Positions 7,627-17,364 of a stretch of DNA of 64,000 bases are shown piece after piece. This stretch comes from Candidatus Rifleibacteriota bacterium (GTDB lineage: Bacteria; Muiribacteriota; Ozemobacteria; Ozemobacterales; Ozemobacteraceae): NCBI GenBank assembly GCA_015232575.1, contig JADFZL010000011.1, positions 124,001-188,000 on the forward strand. Reading direction: 5' to 3'. Each line of letters starts with the position of its first letter. The first letter of the stretch is position 1. The notes below the pieces were generated by a model, which was given only the letters and a program-made list of their open reading frames with translations, was not told where the DNA came from and ran no database searches. A program made the position numbers and the translations under genes.

Positions 7627-9333
7627 TTATTCGTTTGAATTTATGACGGCTCTGACGAGTTTTAGTCCCATTACGGCGGCAGCAAGGTATCCGGCAAGGC
7701 CTAGAAAAAAGGTTATGGGAAGGCCGAAGACTTTGTATTCAGCCGGTGAAAATGTTATAAATAGCGCTGAACTGATGATAAGCGAGCACACTATCATTGC
7801 TGCTGTGATTTTTCCGATAATTTTTTCAATATTTTCGAACGATTTGATTCGATCGGCCTGCTCAACCTGGATTTTCAGGTTTCCACCCTGAAGGTCATCG
7901 AGAATCGTCATTACGTGATTCGGAAATTCAGTTGACCAGTGGTACAAGTCGACCATGCGTTTGAAAACTGAACTTCCAATTCTTGAAGGGGAATAGCGCA
8001 TAATAATAAGCTTTTTGATGAACGGCCTGACTTCTTCTTCCAGGTTCAGGTCCGGAACCATTTCTCTTCCGACGCCTTCAACTGTCAGAAGCGCTTTTCC
8101 CATCATTGCATAGTCGTTCGGAACCTTAATCTGATGCTTGCGAGCGCCATCAAGTAATTCTCTGAGTATTTCACTGAATCTTACATCTGAAATGGCCATT
8201 CCGACAAATTTGTCCATTATTGCAGCAACGTCGCGGCTGAACTCAGAATAATCTATTTTCCCCTTACGATTTCCCATTTGAATCAACGCGCGCGAAACTT
8301 CATCAACATCTCTTGAAATGAGAGCAACAAGAAGCCCCGAAAGACGATAGCGCATCTGTTCATTTAGTCTTCCAACCATTCCCAGATCGAGAAACGCTAG
8401 TCGGTTGCCTGAAAGGGCGAAAATATTACCCGGGTGCGGATCAGCATGGAAGAAGCCGTTTTCAAAGACCATCTGAAGGACGGCTTTAATCGCCACTCTT
8501 ACAAGTATTTTCGGATCTGATCCAATTTGACGGGCGCAATTCAGCTTGACTCCGTGAATCATCTGCATTGTAAGAATTTTTTTCGTGGAAAAATTAATGT
8601 AAATATGCGGAATTATAATGTCCGGGCTATTTTTGAAGGCATCAGCAAAACGCAGGGCATTTCTTCGTTCATTCGAGTAATCAAGTTCCTGTATTACTGC
8701 TTTGTTGAATTCTGATATAATACCTTTCAAGTCAAGGCTTCCAAGAGCCGGAATACGGTCTTCGAGAATTCCTGCAAGCATGAACATAAGATCAATATCG
8801 GCTTCAATAATTCGCCGTACGTTTGGACGCTGTACTTTAACAACAACATCTTCGCCGCTATTGAGAGTTGCACGGTAGACCTGTCCAATAGACGCTGTTC
8901 CGAGTGGTATTTCATGAAATTCCGAGAAAACATCTGAAATTGATATTTTCAATTCCGATTCTACAAGAGCTTTTGCGTCAGAGAAATCAAAAGGCGGTAC
9001 GTTGTCCTGAAGTTTCTTAAGCTCATCAGCAAATGATTCTGGAATGAGGTCAGGCCTCATGCTGAGAATTTGTCCAAGTTTAATGAAAGTTGGTCCGAGA
9101 TCCTGAAAAACAAGACGGGTTCTCACTGGGAATGTTGTACTAGGAACGTCCTCAACCGAAAATTTCAGGCGGAAAGATTCTATTATTTTTCCGAGAGCAT
9201 TTTCGCCCTTTCCGATTTCCTGAATCAGTTGTCCAAAGCCATGCGTGCCGAGAACGGTTAGAATCTCTCTCAGCCGGTTAAAATCTTTCAGAGCATTCAG
9301 CGGATTATATCTAAAATCGGATTTTTCTTTCAT
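7627..9333 (-). CDS. ABC1/UbiB-family atypical protein kinase
   Basis: A 568-residue protein with the full set of UbiB/ADCK motifs: the KxGQ motif (FIKLGQILSMRPDLIP), the Ala-rich-like loop (GTASIGQVYRA), the invariant lysine (VVVKVQRP), the catalytic HADPHPGNI and the metal-binding DLG (LDLGMVGRL). Two hydrophobic C-terminal helices (about residues 500-555) would anchor it in the inner membrane. UbiB/ADCK proteins support quinone or isoprenoid-lipid metabolism as atypical ATPases/kinases; nothing here shows which lipid is involved, and no other ubi or men genes are near. Single gene between htpG and the efflux operon. Confidence 0.9.
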   Translation of the reverse strand: MKEKSDFRYNPLNALKDFNRLREILTVLGTHGFGQLIQEIGKGENALGKIIESFRLKFSVEDVPSTTFPVRTRLVFQDLGPTFIKLGQILSMRPDLIPESFADELKKLQDNVPPFDFSDAKALVESELKISISDVFSEFHEIPLGTASIGQVYRATLNSGEDVVVKVQRPNVRRIIEADIDLMFMLAGILEDRIPALGSLDLKGIISEFNKAVIQELDYSNERRNALRFADAFKNSPDIIIPHIYINFSTKKILTMQMIHGVKLNCARQIGSDPKILVRVAIKAVLQMVFENGFFHADPHPGNIFALSGNRLAFLDLGMVGRLNEQMRYRLSGLLVALISRDVDEVSRALIQMGNRKGKIDYSEFSRDVAAIMDKFVGMAISDVRFSEILRELLDGARKHQIKVPNDYAMMGKALLTVEGVGREMVPDLNLEEEVRPFIKKLIIMRYSPSRIGSSVFKRMVDLYHWSTEFPNHVMTILDDLQGGNLKIQVEQADRIKSFENIEKIIGKITAAMIVCSLIISSALFITFSPAEYKVFGLPITFFLGLAGYLAAAVMGLKLVRAVINSNE

Positions 9334-9351
9334 TATTCAGCTAACATCCTT

Positions 9352-9441
9352 ATCTACTCAATAATTCAGTGCCTTATTTTATGTCAAAGTCCTGTGCGCT
9401 TAGACATTTCTATTATCTCTCACATTCGTTTGAGATGACAA
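9352..9441. repeat. Dispersed palindromic repeat, copy 2 (one arm plus tail)
   Basis: ATCTACTCAATAATTC (9352-9367) and TCTCTCACATTCGTTTGAGATGACA (present as CACATTCGTTTGAGATGACA, 9421-9440) are the reverse complement of the tail and left arm seen in the 15.4-kb copy. The TTCGGTCGAAATGA arm is missing. Confidence 0.6.
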
Positions 9442-9509
9442 CTTTCCCTTAAGTTAACGCACATGAATAACAGGAGTGAGCAGATATGAAGATCCTTTCA
9501 TCAGAAGTT

Positions 9510-12500
9510 TCAGAAAACAGCTGTCAGAAATGCAATAATGCTTGTGTTAAAGGTCTTCCAGCAAAAGAAAGATGCTCCTGACAGAACCGTGAAAACTGCA
9601 AGACTGATCCATTTTGAGCGAATAATGTCGTCAACAATAATATATACAACAGGAATAAAAGTCAAAGAAAGGATTGTACTGACAACCATTCCGCCAATGA
9701 CGGCAATAGCAAGACCCTGATAAAAGTCTGCGCCTGCGCCATATCCGAATGAAAGAGGAAGCATTCCGAGAATGGTCGTGAGAACTGTCATCAGAATAGG
9801 CCGAAGTCTTACTGAACCTGCATGTAATGCCGCCGTCATCAGGTCGGCACCTTCAGTGCGACGGTAATGATTCATGTAATCGACCAGAATGATTCCGTTA
9901 TTAACAACCAGTCCGGCGAGCATTATCAGGCCGATCATAACCATTATTGAAAAGTTGAATCCGTAAAGATTCAGAAAGAAATTCACACCGATAACCGAAA
10001 GCGGAATGGTAAACATTATTACAAAAGGCTGAAGAAGTGATTCAAACTGCGAAGCCATGATCATGTAGACGAGCAGAATTGATGCAAATAACGCCAGTGC
10101 CATGTTGCCGAAAGCTTCGCCCATTTCTTCCTGTTCGCCGCCGAAACCTATCTGGTAACCCGCCGGAAGCTTAACAGATTTAATTTTTTGAGAAATTTCT
10201 GGAATAATTTCGCCGATAGCTCGCTTCTCAAGATCGGCCTGAACCTTGATTATCCGCTTCAGATTTTTTCTCTCAATTTTTGTAAAACCGTGTCCTTCAA
10301 CTATTCGTGCAACCTGAGAAATATTTATTGTTGAAGATTTTCCAAGAGCAATTTCTAGCGTTCGGAACGCCTGGATACGATTCTTGAATTCATCAGCCAC
10401 TTCTACTCTGACATCGAATTCTTCATTGCTTTCCTTATATTTTCCGGACAAAGTTCCATATATGTACGAACGCATCATTTCTGATATCGCGCCAAGATCA
10501 ATTCCCAGATCGCCAAGCCTTGAACGGTCGAATTCAACTTTTATCTCAGGACGGCCCTTCTTAACGCCGCTGTCAATTTCCTTCAGGCCGGGAATATCTT
10601 TAATTCGTTCAGTGACTTCAAGACAGATCTTTTCAATTTCAGAGTATTCGTCGCCCGAGATTTCAATTTGTACAGGTTTTTCTGCGCCCGGACCGCCCAT
10701 TCCCGGCTCTGAAAATGCAAGAGTAAGGTATCCTGGAATCTGAGCAAATTTGGGTCTCAGTTCGCGAATTATTTCATTTGTTGTTCTGATTCGCCATTTC
10801 GCTGCCGCTTCACTGCTAAGTTTTCCGATTCCAAATTTTTCTCTGAATGTTTTCTCAAAAGAAGCTGGCTCAACAGACCTGAGGCTGACAGTTATGTTTC
10901 CTTCGCCTAATTTTACGTTTGTAATAATCTTTTCAACTTCAGGAATACCTGAAAGGACTTTTTCCATTTTGTCAGCAATTACATCAGTTTTTTCAATTGA
11001 AGTTCCTTCTGGTGGCTCAAACTTAATTGTGAAAACACCTCTGTCCATTTTTGGAAAGAATTCTGACGGTGGTCGCACATATTTTGTCAGACTGAAAAAG
11101 AAGAGAATAAAAATAAACACAGCATACGCGATTCTTCGAAAGAAGCCACCAATGAGAAATTTGAGAATCTTTGTGTAAATCTTTCGCAAAAAATTCATTA
11201 TCGGTTCTGGTGTATCTGCTTTAACGGAAAGCATTCTTGATGCCATTAACGGAACAAGAGTCATTGAAACGAAATATGATGCAGCCATTGCAAAAACAAT
11301 TGTCAGAGAGAGGTTTATGAAGATCTGCCCGGGCCATCCTGGTACAAATGCAATCGGAAGAAAAACCATTACTGTGGTAAGAGTTGAAGCGGTTATTGCA
11401 AGCACGACTTCGCCGGCACCATTAGAACAGTTTGTCTTTTTGTCTTTGTCTGGATTTTCCAGAATATGTCTGTAAATGTTTTCAAGTACAACAATCGCGT
11501 TGTCAACCATCATTCCTATGCCGAGAGCCAGGCCGCCCAGCGTCATAAGGTTAAGCGTCATTCCAGGTCTGAGGTACATTAATCCGAACGACATTACAAT
11601 TGCAAGAGGAATACTTATGCCTATTATTACAGTTGCATTGAAATTCCAGAGAAATACAAAAAGTACAATAATGGAAAGTATTGCGCCTGACTGGGCATTT
11701 TCAGAGACCATGTTCTGCGAATCCCGAATGAAATCGGCGCCGTCGTTGCCGATTGTAAGCTTCAGATTTCCGGGATATTTATCTTCAAGCTTTGGAATAA
11801 GTTTTTTTATCGCATCAGATATATCTACCGGATTTGCGCCTGGTTCTTTCTTCAGCTGAAATGAAACGGCAGGACTGGAATTTAATCTTGAAACGGACTC
11901 AATTTCTTTGAAAGAATCTTCGATTCGAGCGATTTCTGAGAGGTAAACCGGTCTTCCGGCAATTCTTCTGACAACAACTTTTCCAAAGTTTGACGGCGTA
12001 GGCACTTCACCTTCAGCCCTGAGAAGGTATTTGAAGTTTCCCTCTGTTATATTTCCAACCGGAGTATTTTTGTTTCCAAGAGAAATACAGTTTATGATGT
12101 CGTTAATATTCAGGCCGAAAGCCTTGAGTTTTTCCGGGAGAACCTTAATTCTGATCTCTCTTTCCAGTCCTCCGAAGACTTCGACATTTGCAACTCCCTG
12201 AATTCTTTCAAGGGAAGGTTTAATTTCTTTTTCCGCAATCTGGCGTAATTTTTTCAGATCAAACGAGCCACCCATCGAGATATTCATTATTGGCTCGGAA
12301 TTTATATCAAACTTTGCGACAGTTATCTGTTCGATATCTCTCGGAAGTTTTCTTTTTGCGATATCAACCTTTTCGCGAAGGTCAACGGCAGCGAGATCAA
12401 TATTCGTACCCCAGTTGAACTCAACAACTATGTGTGAAAAACCTTCGAACGAGTATGATGTGATCTTTTTTACATTTTCAACCGTGTTTATCTCTTCTTC

Positions 12501-12701
12501 AATTTTCCTGGTAACGATATTTTCCATTTCCGCCGGATCAACTCCGGGGTAAGGCGTCTGGATAAAAGCCACCGGAAAGTCAATATCTGGAAACAGATCT
12601 ATTCCAAGTGTTACCCACGATGCAAACCCAATAAGTACGAGAGCAGTCACTAGCATTAGAATTGTGACTGGATTTTTAATGGAAAATTGTGGAATAAACA
12701 T
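9510..12701 (-). CDS. RND-family efflux pump, inner-membrane transporter (HAE1/AcrB type)
   Basis: A 1063-residue RND transporter with 12 predicted helices arranged as two repeats, each with a large periplasmic loop. Recognisable segments are the N-terminal NPVTILMLVTALVLIGF helix, PYPGVDPAEMENIVTRKIEE in the first porter loop, GIGMMVDNAIVVLENIYRH in TM4 (Asp followed by Asn where AcrB has two Asp) and MIGLIMLAGLVVNNGIILVD in the second half. It exports hydrophobic compounds using the proton gradient, together with the adaptor and TolC-like protein encoded just upstream. The gap to the adaptor gene is 12 nt. Substrate is not deducible; the VDN variant suits MdtBC/HAE1-like pumps rather than AcrB itself. 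Confidence 0.95.
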   Translation of the reverse strand: MFIPQFSIKNPVTILMLVTALVLIGFASWVTLGIDLFPDIDFPVAFIQTPYPGVDPAEMENIVTRKIEEEINTVENVKKITSYSFEGFSHIVVEFNWGTNIDLAAVDLREKVDIAKRKLPRDIEQITVAKFDINSEPIMNISMGGSFDLKKLRQIAEKEIKPSLERIQGVANVEVFGGLEREIRIKVLPEKLKAFGLNINDIINCISLGNKNTPVGNITEGNFKYLLRAEGEVPTPSNFGKVVVRRIAGRPVYLSEIARIEDSFKEIESVSRLNSSPAVSFQLKKEPGANPVDISDAIKKLIPKLEDKYPGNLKLTIGNDGADFIRDSQNMVSENAQSGAILSIIVLFVFLWNFNATVIIGISIPLAIVMSFGLMYLRPGMTLNLMTLGGLALGIGMMVDNAIVVLENIYRHILENPDKDKKTNCSNGAGEVVLAITASTLTTVMVFLPIAFVPGWPGQIFINLSLTIVFAMAASYFVSMTLVPLMASRMLSVKADTPEPIMNFLRKIYTKILKFLIGGFFRRIAYAVFIFILFFFSLTKYVRPPSEFFPKMDRGVFTIKFEPPEGTSIEKTDVIADKMEKVLSGIPEVEKIITNVKLGEGNITVSLRSVEPASFEKTFREKFGIGKLSSEAAAKWRIRTTNEIIRELRPKFAQIPGYLTLAFSEPGMGGPGAEKPVQIEISGDEYSEIEKICLEVTERIKDIPGLKEIDSGVKKGRPEIKVEFDRSRLGDLGIDLGAISEMMRSYIYGTLSGKYKESNEEFDVRVEVADEFKNRIQAFRTLEIALGKSSTINISQVARIVEGHGFTKIERKNLKRIIKVQADLEKRAIGEIIPEISQKIKSVKLPAGYQIGFGGEQEEMGEAFGNMALALFASILLVYMIMASQFESLLQPFVIMFTIPLSVIGVNFFLNLYGFNFSIMVMIGLIMLAGLVVNNGIILVDYMNHYRRTEGADLMTAALHAGSVRLRPILMTVLTTILGMLPLSFGYGAGADFYQGLAIAVIGGMVVSTILSLTFIPVVYIIVDDIIRSKWISLAVFTVLSGASFFCWKTFNTSIIAFLTAVF

Positions 12702-12713
12702 ATTTTTTCAGCT

Positions 12714-13910
12714 TTACTTTTCAGCGATTTTTACTGCAGTGCCGTCTTTAAGAGCATCCATTCCGGATGTAACCAGAAAATCCCCGGTATTTAATTCTGA
12801 TGCGTGAAAATAGCCTTTTTCAGAAGCAAGTACTGTTAAATTGATCTTTTTTGCCTTGCCGTCTTTAACCAGAAAGGTTTCAGGCTTATCGGTGCTGCCG
12901 GAAAGCGATTCAACAGGTGCAACCGGTATCTGGAGATATTCTTTGAGAATGATTTCTCCATGAACAAACATATTTGGTTTAAGTTTAAATGAAGGATTCT
13001 CAAAAAGAGCTCTGATAAGAAACGATCTTGATTCGTCACCATAAAAATTGATATGCTCGACTGTACCTGATAAGTTTTCAGCGCTCAATAAGCATTTCTG
13101 TTGAGGATTAATTTGATTGATGCGGTTATCCGGAACTTTAATCTCAACAAAAACTTTGTCCATATTGATTACTTTTCCAAGCATTGAACCGGAATTGACT
13201 GACTGCCCGGCAAAAACATCCCGGTTCGTTATTACTCCAGCGATTCTTGATCTGATAGACGTCTGTGAAAGGTTGAACTTATCGAGTTCAAGCTGAACCA
13301 ATGCGCTTTTCAGGTCATGTCTGAGCTGATTATACTTGCTTTCACTCTCATCGTAGTCTTTGTCACTGAGAACATTTTTTTCTTTCAGTAGCTGTTTCCG
13401 CTTGTAATCTCTTTCTTTTTCGGTCAATTCCTGTTCTATTTTTCTGATTCTGGCTTCTGTCTGCCTGACAGCATTTTCAAATCGCTCAGATTCAAGCTCA
13501 ACGAGGACTTCTCCTGATTTAACACGCTTTCCATTTTCAATATTTACTTTTTTAACGATTCCCGCAACATCAGGTGTAATATGTGTTTCTTCAAAAGGTT
13601 TGACTTCTCCGGAAAAAGAAATTGATGATCTGATGTCTCCGGCCTTAATATAAGTGCCAGTTACAACAGTAATATCTGTTGCAGATGCATTAGAATTTTC
13701 AAGGGCATGCAATTCATGAGTATCTGAAATGAAAATAGATATTAACAATATTATCGCAGTACAAGTTGTCTTAAATTTTAATTTAAACTTCTTTCCGAAT
13801 GGAGACTTCAATTGAAATTCAGATTTAGATTCATATTCAGACGAATCTGAAAGATTCATTTTGCAGTATATTTTTTGATTATTCGTATTAATAAGACTTA
13901 TCTGAGTCAT
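12714..13910 (-). CDS. Periplasmic adaptor (membrane fusion) subunit of RND pump
   Basis: A 398-residue HlyD/AcrA-like protein. After a hydrophobic segment (TTCTAIILLISIFIS, about residues 48-62) comes the first half of the lipoyl domain (ITPDVAGIVKKVNIENGKRV), an alpha-helical hairpin rich in Glu/Lys/Arg (residues about 135-210), the second lipoyl half (IRSRIAGVITNRDVFAGQSV) and a beta-barrel. The start overlaps the tolC-like stop by ATGA, which supports translational coupling, although it gives a long polar stretch of about 45 residues before the signal anchor; an internal start nearer the hydrophobic segment is possible. It bridges the inner-membrane pump and the outer-membrane channel. 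Confidence 0.92.
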   Translation of the reverse strand: MTQISLINTNNQKIYCKMNLSDSSEYESKSEFQLKSPFGKKFKLKFKTTCTAIILLISIFISDTHELHALENSNASATDITVVTGTYIKAGDIRSSISFSGEVKPFEETHITPDVAGIVKKVNIENGKRVKSGEVLVELESERFENAVRQTEARIRKIEQELTEKERDYKRKQLLKEKNVLSDKDYDESESKYNQLRHDLKSALVQLELDKFNLSQTSIRSRIAGVITNRDVFAGQSVNSGSMLGKVINMDKVFVEIKVPDNRINQINPQQKCLLSAENLSGTVEHINFYGDESRSFLIRALFENPSFKLKPNMFVHGEIILKEYLQIPVAPVESLSGSTDKPETFLVKDGKAKKINLTVLASEKGYFHASELNTGDFLVTSGMDALKDGTAVKIAEK

Positions 13911-15220
13911 TTTGATATCTCCATTTTATCAAGATTTTCATATCCGGTTGTATTTCTGCTCAGGAAATAGATTTCTGCAAGCCTTATTCTTTCGTCGCGG
14001 TGCGACTGAGCCTGGTTAATAAGTGATTTAGAAAGCGTAAGCTGGGCATCGATCATTTCTATTATCGAAGCTTCCCCTGCTTCGTATCTGGCCATCATCA
14101 TGCGCATGTTTTCCCTGCTCTGTTCAAGTGCTTTTGCCGCAAAACGCAATTTAGAACTCATTTCCCGATAATCTGTCCAGGATTTTTTCAGAATAGTTTT
14201 TTTCTGATTGATTTTATTCTGAAGCGCTAACCGCAAACGTTCCAGCGTTTTTCTCTGTCTGGAAAATTCATTTTTAATATCGCCTGAGTCAAAAATTGGA
14301 AAGGAAAGAGAGAAATTAACGGAATAATCTCTGACATTTTTGTATATGTCGTTTACGTTCTGAGTATTGTACTTACTGCTGACATTAAATGTCGGAAGAC
14401 GTGCAGCCTGTTCGCCGCTGAGAAACTTTTCGACGAGCTGACAATCCATGCGGGCAAGTTTTATTTCATGATCTTCAGAAATCATCATAGATTCAATTGC
14501 GGCAAATTCAAGAGAAGCAGTAGCGAATTCAAGGTTTTTCGGAAGATCAAGCGTCAGTGATTCTGGATTCGTGGCATTTACAAGATTAGCCATGTCGGTT
14601 TGAATGTTCTGCATGGTAAATTGTCTTGATTCGACAGCAGATTCATAATTTGCAATTTCAACTTCAACTCTGAGAATATCGTTTATAAGCACTAATCCGA
14701 CACTCTGTTTAATTTTGGCCACATCAAGGAGCTTATTCAGAAGTCTGAGGTTTTCCTTGTCAATTACGGTAAGTTCTTTTTCAAGTGCATAGTCGAAAAA
14801 CAGTTTAATCATCTGTTTTTTGACTAATTCTATCGTTTTTTCGTATTCAACTTTCTTGAAAAAAGTTTTCAATTCGGCAATTCTTTCCTGAATCTTCGGA
14901 ATCCTGCCGAGTCCGGGGTAACTCTGCACCATTTCAATTGACATAAGGGTGCTGTAATACTGGGTGCCAAAAATAGAAAATAGTGATTTGTCCAGGTATG
15001 CCTGGCGTGAGTGTCCCAGACTGCCACTGACATTTGGAACGAAAGTGTTGTGGATTTTTCTTTCTTCATAACGCTCTTCGTCGATACGGATTTTCTCAAT
15101 CTTGAGTTCAAGACTGCCGGAAGCAGCCAAATCAAGTAACGAAGAGAGATCGTAAGCAGAAAGTGAAAAATTGCTGAGCAGAAACATCGATAAAAGCAGT
15201 TTAAATGATAAGCGCTTCAT
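13907..15220 (-). CDS. TolC-family outer membrane efflux protein
   Basis: A 437-residue protein with a signal peptide (LLLSMFLLSNFSLSA) and the two-repeat alpha/beta architecture of TolC: long coiled-coil helices and short beta segments (SSKYNTQNVNDIYKN, FSLSFPIFDSGDIKNEF). The FPIFDSGD motif and the closing EAGEASIIEMIDAQLTL are typical of outer membrane efflux proteins. It forms the exit duct for the downstream adaptor and RND transporter, whose genes follow with a 4-bp overlap. A good promoter sits 53-81 nt upstream. Having tolC first in the operon is a common order for non-proteobacterial RND systems. Confidence 0.92.
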   Translation of the reverse strand: MKRLSFKLLLSMFLLSNFSLSAYDLSSLLDLAASGSLELKIEKIRIDEERYEERKIHNTFVPNVSGSLGHSRQAYLDKSLFSIFGTQYYSTLMSIEMVQSYPGLGRIPKIQERIAELKTFFKKVEYEKTIELVKKQMIKLFFDYALEKELTVIDKENLRLLNKLLDVAKIKQSVGLVLINDILRVEVEIANYESAVESRQFTMQNIQTDMANLVNATNPESLTLDLPKNLEFATASLEFAAIESMMISEDHEIKLARMDCQLVEKFLSGEQAARLPTFNVSSKYNTQNVNDIYKNVRDYSVNFSLSFPIFDSGDIKNEFSRQRKTLERLRLALQNKINQKKTILKKSWTDYREMSSKLRFAAKALEQSRENMRMMMARYEAGEASIIEMIDAQLTLSKSLINQAQSHRDERIRLAEIYFLSRNTTGYENLDKMEISK

Positions 15221-15272
15221 ATTCTTCCTATATTACACAATACGAATTCATTTTACGTGCAAGCAGGCGTGT

Positions 15273-15301
15273 ATATTAAACGCTAATTAAATAATTGTCA
15301 A
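15273..15301 (-). promoter_or_regulatory. Sigma-70-like promoter of the efflux operon
   Basis: On the minus strand, TTGACA (15296-15301) and TAATAT (15273-15278) are exactly 17 bp apart and upstream of the tolC-like gene. The -35 is a perfect consensus; the -10 matches at four of six positions. No operator was recognised. Confidence 0.6.
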
Positions 15302-15336
15302 TACAACAAAGTATTACAAAAAAAGAAACCTATCTT

Positions 15337-15480
15337 CTCAATAATCAGTCTCAACTTTTGAATTGAAACTACTTATTACCATGTCATCTCGAACGAAGTG
15401 AGAGATCTCCGCAGGGTTTGAGATTTCTCCCTTCGGTCGAAATGACAGCGATGAGGTGTTCGTTTCCCAGAATTATTGAG
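15337..15480. repeat. Dispersed palindromic repeat, copy 3 (fullest copy, with terminal inverted repeats)
   Basis: A 144-bp unit bounded by CTCAATAAT (15337-15345) and its complement ATTATTGAG (15472-15480). Inside are the arms GTCATCTCGAACGAAGTGAG and CCCTTCGGTCGAAATGACAG flanking AGATCTCC..GAGATTTC. The outer 9-bp inverted repeats make it look like a small non-autonomous element. It lies at the 3' side of the beta-propeller gene and could also end its transcript. Confidence 0.7.
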
Positions 15481-15501
15481 TAGATTCAAAGAAACCTTCT
15501 T

Positions 15502-16716
15502 TTATCTGCTGTTGCGGTGAGCCAGAGTATATGATTTCATGAGACCTGAATTCGTGAAAAGGAATAGATTCTTGTCTGTGATTAGAGGTCTCCAGGGCTT
15601 TGAGTCTTCGTAGGCGAAAATAATATTTTTGCCATTTTCGATTTCGAAGGCTGTAAGAAAATATCCAGAAATTAAACTATTCTGGGAAATTATGGAAAGG
15701 ATATTCTTTTCCTGAACGGCGTCAATAACCTTTCCAAAATGTTTTTCATAAATCAGTTTTCCGTTTGAAAGATTAAATACTCTCAGCATTTTTTTGTCCA
15801 GAAGATGCATTTTCTTTTCGTTCCCGAAAATGCCGACTAAAGGGGCCTGCAGGACTGTGCTCCAGAATGATTTTTGATTAAGACTGAACGATTCAACCAG
15901 AGTTCCACCCCTGGAAAGGAAAAAAAACGTCGAATCGATGTTTCCACCAATTCTAAAACCGCCATTTGAGTGCAAATAGATTTTTGAACCTGTTTTCTGA
16001 TCAAAAATTCCCGGATATCCCCATTTGTCAGCGAATGCTACCAGGCCATTTGAAAAATAAAACGGCAGATTCAATACGGGTCTGTTGTAATCCCACAGCG
16101 GCGCTCCGGAATTTGGATCCAGAGCGTGCAGGTTGCCAAAGTCATTTGAAGAACTGTTTTTTTCGATAACAAAAAGGGCATTATCAACAGAATATGACAG
16201 AATCTTGTTTTCATACTTCTTTCGCCAGATGATATTTCCTTTGCCTGAAGTAACTGCCATGATTGAATAATCGTCGAAAAGAGCCAGGATTAATCCGCTT
16301 TTTGCCAGCGCAGGCTTTTTCAGATTTCGCAGATAAGTTTTAACTTCCCAGAGACATTGAAGACTTTCGTTGAAAACCCTCAGGAATCCGTCTATACCAA
16401 GCAATGCTATGTTGTTGCCTGGAAGAGAAAGAATTCCTTCGACTGCAGCAGATTGAATAGGCTGAGAAATTTTTACCTGATCTCTGCTTTTTATATGGGC
16501 GATCTGATCGTTGTCGAGAAACAGAAAAATACCGTTTCCGCCGGAAGAGGGCTGATGTTGAATAATATTCTGGAAACGGTATTTCCATTCTTCTGCTGTC
16601 ATTTCTGGCAGCGAAAGAATAAGCAGAGCAACTGCTCCGGCAAGAAATATTAATACTCCAAGATAATTCTGCGGAGCTTTTACGCTTTCGTTAAGTTCCT
16701 TATCAGGTTTACGCAA
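15502..16716 (-). CDS. Membrane-anchored PQQ-like beta-propeller protein
   Basis: A 404-residue protein with a short cytoplasmic N-terminus, one transmembrane helix (residues about 19-38) and a domain of repeated blades. Blade-like repeats include GILSLPGNNIALLGIDGFLR, LHALDPNSGAPLWDYNRP and LRVFNLSNGKLIYEKHFG, the 'GxLxxLDxxTGxxxW' pattern of PQQ/BamB-like propellers. The domain would face the periplasm. It has no catalytic signature and may be a scaffold or sensor. Its start overlaps the upstream kinase-like gene by 37 bp, so both are co-expressed. Confidence 0.75.
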   Translation of the reverse strand: MRKPDKELNESVKAPQNYLGVLIFLAGAVALLILSLPEMTAEEWKYRFQNIIQHQPSSGGNGIFLFLDNDQIAHIKSRDQVKISQPIQSAAVEGILSLPGNNIALLGIDGFLRVFNESLQCLWEVKTYLRNLKKPALAKSGLILALFDDYSIMAVTSGKGNIIWRKKYENKILSYSVDNALFVIEKNSSSNDFGNLHALDPNSGAPLWDYNRPVLNLPFYFSNGLVAFADKWGYPGIFDQKTGSKIYLHSNGGFRIGGNIDSTFFFLSRGGTLVESFSLNQKSFWSTVLQAPLVGIFGNEKKMHLLDKKMLRVFNLSNGKLIYEKHFGKVIDAVQEKNILSIISQNSLISGYFLTAFEIENGKNIIFAYEDSKPWRPLITDKNLFLFTNSGLMKSYTLAHRNSR

Positions 16717-17345
16717 TCGTCAATTCCAATTTTACTGGTATTCAGGACAACATGATACAGGTGAGGATCAGTCAAGTCAACGTCAAAAAAGTCTTCAAAG
16801 AATTTTCGTCCCGAATCGTCGTGCTGTTCAATGAGCGTCTTTGCTTTCTCTTCGTCAATTTTCTGTTCTTCAGTAATGCGTTTTATACGGTCATTCATAT
16901 CTGCTACTATTCGCACATGAATAGCGTCAGGCATGCCTTTAAGAATACATTGTCCGCCTCTTCCGAGTATTACAATATTGTTTTTCTGTGCAAGATCACT
17001 TACAACTCCCTTCAGGACATCGATATACTGGTCGTGGTCAAAATCTCCAATCGGATAAGGTCTAAACAGATCGATTCCTTCCCAGTCCAGTGGGCCCATC
17101 CCGAATGTGTGAAAAACTCGTCCGCCTGTTGCTATGCTTGAAAGTGCCTCCTGAAAAAAAACACTTATTCGGTTGTATGTGTCAGGTTCAAAGTCTTCAA
17201 TGTCTTCTTTGTTTTTCTCCATTTTCTTTGCTATTTCATGTATCATTTCTTTATCAACACATGAATATTGAAGAGCCTCAGCAAGTTTCAAAGAAATATA
17301 CGCAGCCCCGGAACCGATCTCTCTCGATATTGTGATTACTGACAT
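16680..17345 (-). CDS. Cytidylate-kinase-like protein (Cytidylate_kin2 family)
   Basis: A 221-residue protein beginning MSVITISREIGSGAAYISLK. The ITISREIGSG segment is the family's variant of the P-loop, and IVILGRGGQCIL plus the basic stretch NDRIKRITEEQKIDEEKAK form the core and lid of the cytidylate-kinase-like fold. Members are annotated as cytidylate kinase-like, but the true substrate is often unknown and it is distinct from the housekeeping Cmk. A shared message with the propeller gene downstream (37-bp overlap) and malic enzyme upstream (20 nt gap) is likely. Confidence 0.85.
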   Translation of the reverse strand: MSVITISREIGSGAAYISLKLAEALQYSCVDKEMIHEIAKKMEKNKEDIEDFEPDTYNRISVFFQEALSSIATGGRVFHTFGMGPLDWEGIDLFRPYPIGDFDHDQYIDVLKGVVSDLAQKNNIVILGRGGQCILKGMPDAIHVRIVADMNDRIKRITEEQKIDEEKAKTLIEQHDDSGRKFFEDFFDVDLTDPHLYHVVLNTSKIGIDDCVNLIRNLTKA

Positions 17346-17364
17346 TTAGAACCTCCTGATATTA

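Noticed and set aside
10384..11859. Several 100-140-codon plus-strand ORFs in the RND gene
   Set aside because: Shadows of a clear transporter gene on the other strand; no protein-like features of their own.
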